This document shows, piece after piece, positions 34,384-35,241 of a stretch of DNA of 35,241 nucleotides (the first letter of the stretch is position 1; every line of letters begins with the position of its first letter). A model generated the notes under the pieces. That model was not told the DNA's origin and did not search any database. It was given only the letters and a program-made list of their open reading frames with translations. The DNA is taken from contig CAITOF010000056.1 of NCBI GenBank assembly GCA_903893945.1, positions 1 to 35,241 of the forward strand. Direction: 5' to 3'. The position numbers and the translations under genes were made by a program. The stretch is from an uncultured Oxalobacteraceae bacterium. Lineage in GTDB: Bacteria; Pseudomonadota; Gammaproteobacteria; Burkholderiales; Burkholderiaceae_D.

Positions 34384-35166
34384 ATGCGAACATTACTGCG
34401 GTCACCATGTGGTGACACTGGCCTTGACGCCTACTGGGCACAACGAATCGAACCGGAAAATTGGCTGGGCAAGGACAGATTGTCGCCATTTTTCAGATCA
34501 ATTCGCCTTGGAAATACGCGAAGTTGGGCAGACTGTGCGTCACGACGTCTTCTGGCTTTTTTACTCATTATTTTATGGGGCATCTTTCCTATGACCACCC
34601 ATGCAACCGACGAACCTGATTTTAAAATCGTGCAGCAGATCGGCGAGATTGAAATTCGCGACTATGCCGCCTATACCGTCGCGGAAGTGCTGGTTGACGG
34701 ACCGGCCGACGAGGTGGGTAATCTGGCGTTCCCGATATTGGCCGGCTATATCTTCGGTAAAAACAAAGGGGCGCGGAATTTGCCGATGACCGCGCCGGTG
34801 ACGCAGGTGGCCGAACCCGTAAAGCTTGCGATGACCGCGCCCGTGACGCAGTCGCCCACCGAGGGCGGCTATATCGTGCAATTCGTTTTACCCAAGGAGG
34901 TGACGCTCTCGAGTGCACCAGAACCGCTGGATGCACGCGTCAAGTTACGCGAGGTGCCGCCATCCCGCGTTGCGGTGATTCGTTATTCCGGATTTTGGTC
35001 GGACGCCAACTACACGAAACATCTGGCACTGCTCGAATCTGGCTTAAAAGCGGCCAATCTGGCCTGGGAAGGTAACCCCGTTTATTCGAGGTACGACCCG
35101 CCATTCAAGCCCTGGTTTATGCGCCGCAATGAAATCTGGCTACATCTGGCTATGAAAAATCAGTAA
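34384..35166 (+). CDS. SOUL-family heme-binding-like protein with N-terminal extension
   Basis: From the ATG at 34384 the product has 260 residues; a TTG at 34354 overlapping the upstream stop would add ten. Residues ~80-260 form a SOUL domain: FKIVQQIGEIEIRDYAAYTV, NLPMTAPVTQ and a second MTAPVTQ, VAVIRYSGFWSDANY and YDPPFKPWFMRRNEIW. SOUL proteins bind heme or other hydrophobic ligands in some cases. A hydrophobic stretch (RRLLAFLLIILWGIF) sits just before the domain and looks like a signal peptide or anchor. But ~55 residues of unrelated sequence precede it, and no ATG, GTG or TTG start is closer. The true start is therefore uncertain. Confidence 0.85.
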   Translation: MRTLLRSPCGDTGLDAYWAQRIEPENWLGKDRLSPFFRSIRLGNTRSWADCASRRLLAFLLIILWGIFPMTTHATDEPDFKIVQQIGEIEIRDYAAYTVAEVLVDGPADEVGNLAFPILAGYIFGKNKGARNLPMTAPVTQVAEPVKLAMTAPVTQSPTEGGYIVQFVLPKEVTLSSAPEPLDARVKLREVPPSRVAVIRYSGFWSDANYTKHLALLESGLKAANLAWEGNPVYSRYDPPFKPWFMRRNEIWLHLAMKNQ

Positions 35167-35241
35167 TATCCTCTACGCCACCAAGTGGATATGGAGTTAC
35201 CAGGGTTTAGTGGACAGGCTCATTTTCGTCTGCGATGTGCA

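Noticed and set aside
35188..35241. Sequence resembling an insertion-sequence end (GGGTTTAGTGGACAGG)
   Set aside because: Too short, at the window edge, with no transposase or matching repeat visible.

Overview
The window is a bacterial pathogenicity or symbiosis island built around a type III secretion system (T3SS) of the Salmonella SPI-1 / Shigella Mxi-Spa / Burkholderia Bsa class, with a signalling cluster and ordinary chromosomal genes on its right side. The host is most likely a betaproteobacterium. This rests mainly on the Pal lipoprotein, which reads like those of Burkholderiales and relatives, and on general gene content; genus and species cannot be read from the sequence.

Left part (1-10981): a very large gene on the minus strand runs off the left edge. 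It shows 1425 codons with a GTG start and encodes a repeat protein whose ~86-99-residue modules each contain a short pentapeptide-like stretch. A 51-codon reading frame lies just upstream of it. Next comes an orphan FixJ/NarL-type response regulator (4882-5550) with its own terminator. Three tandem paralogous genes follow (5877-10981). Their products share an N-terminal motif, a central domain and C-terminal ~31-residue helical-hairpin-like repeats. By position and shared leader sequences they are candidate T3SS effectors, but I recognise no named family.

T3SS core (11188-21504): two divergent transcription units. The minus-strand unit is sctN-sctO (ATPase and stalk). The plus-strand unit is sctF-sctI-sctJ-sctK-sctL-(iagB-like transglycosylase)-sctC-sctW-sctV, with mostly overlapping genes. 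Between them lies an 18-bp perfect dyad whose core recurs in front of the first effector gene. The genes sctD, sctP, sctQ, sctR, sctS, sctT, sctU, the translocators and their chaperones are not in the window, so the system is either split or incomplete.

Signalling cluster (21505-27466): a three-PAS cytoplasmic histidine kinase and an HD-GYP cyclic-di-GMP phosphodiesterase form a minus-strand operon. A membrane CHASE4-PAS histidine kinase with a very similar kinase core is transcribed divergently. The three could feed the orphan response regulator, but this is inference.

Right part (27737-35166): a Pal-like lipoprotein with a clear terminator, a ClC-type chloride/proton antiporter divergent from a MarR regulator with a palindrome between them, a large unknown exported protein, a renalase-like FAD enzyme, and a SOUL-family protein. 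No tRNA, rRNA, CRISPR array or intact insertion sequence was seen.
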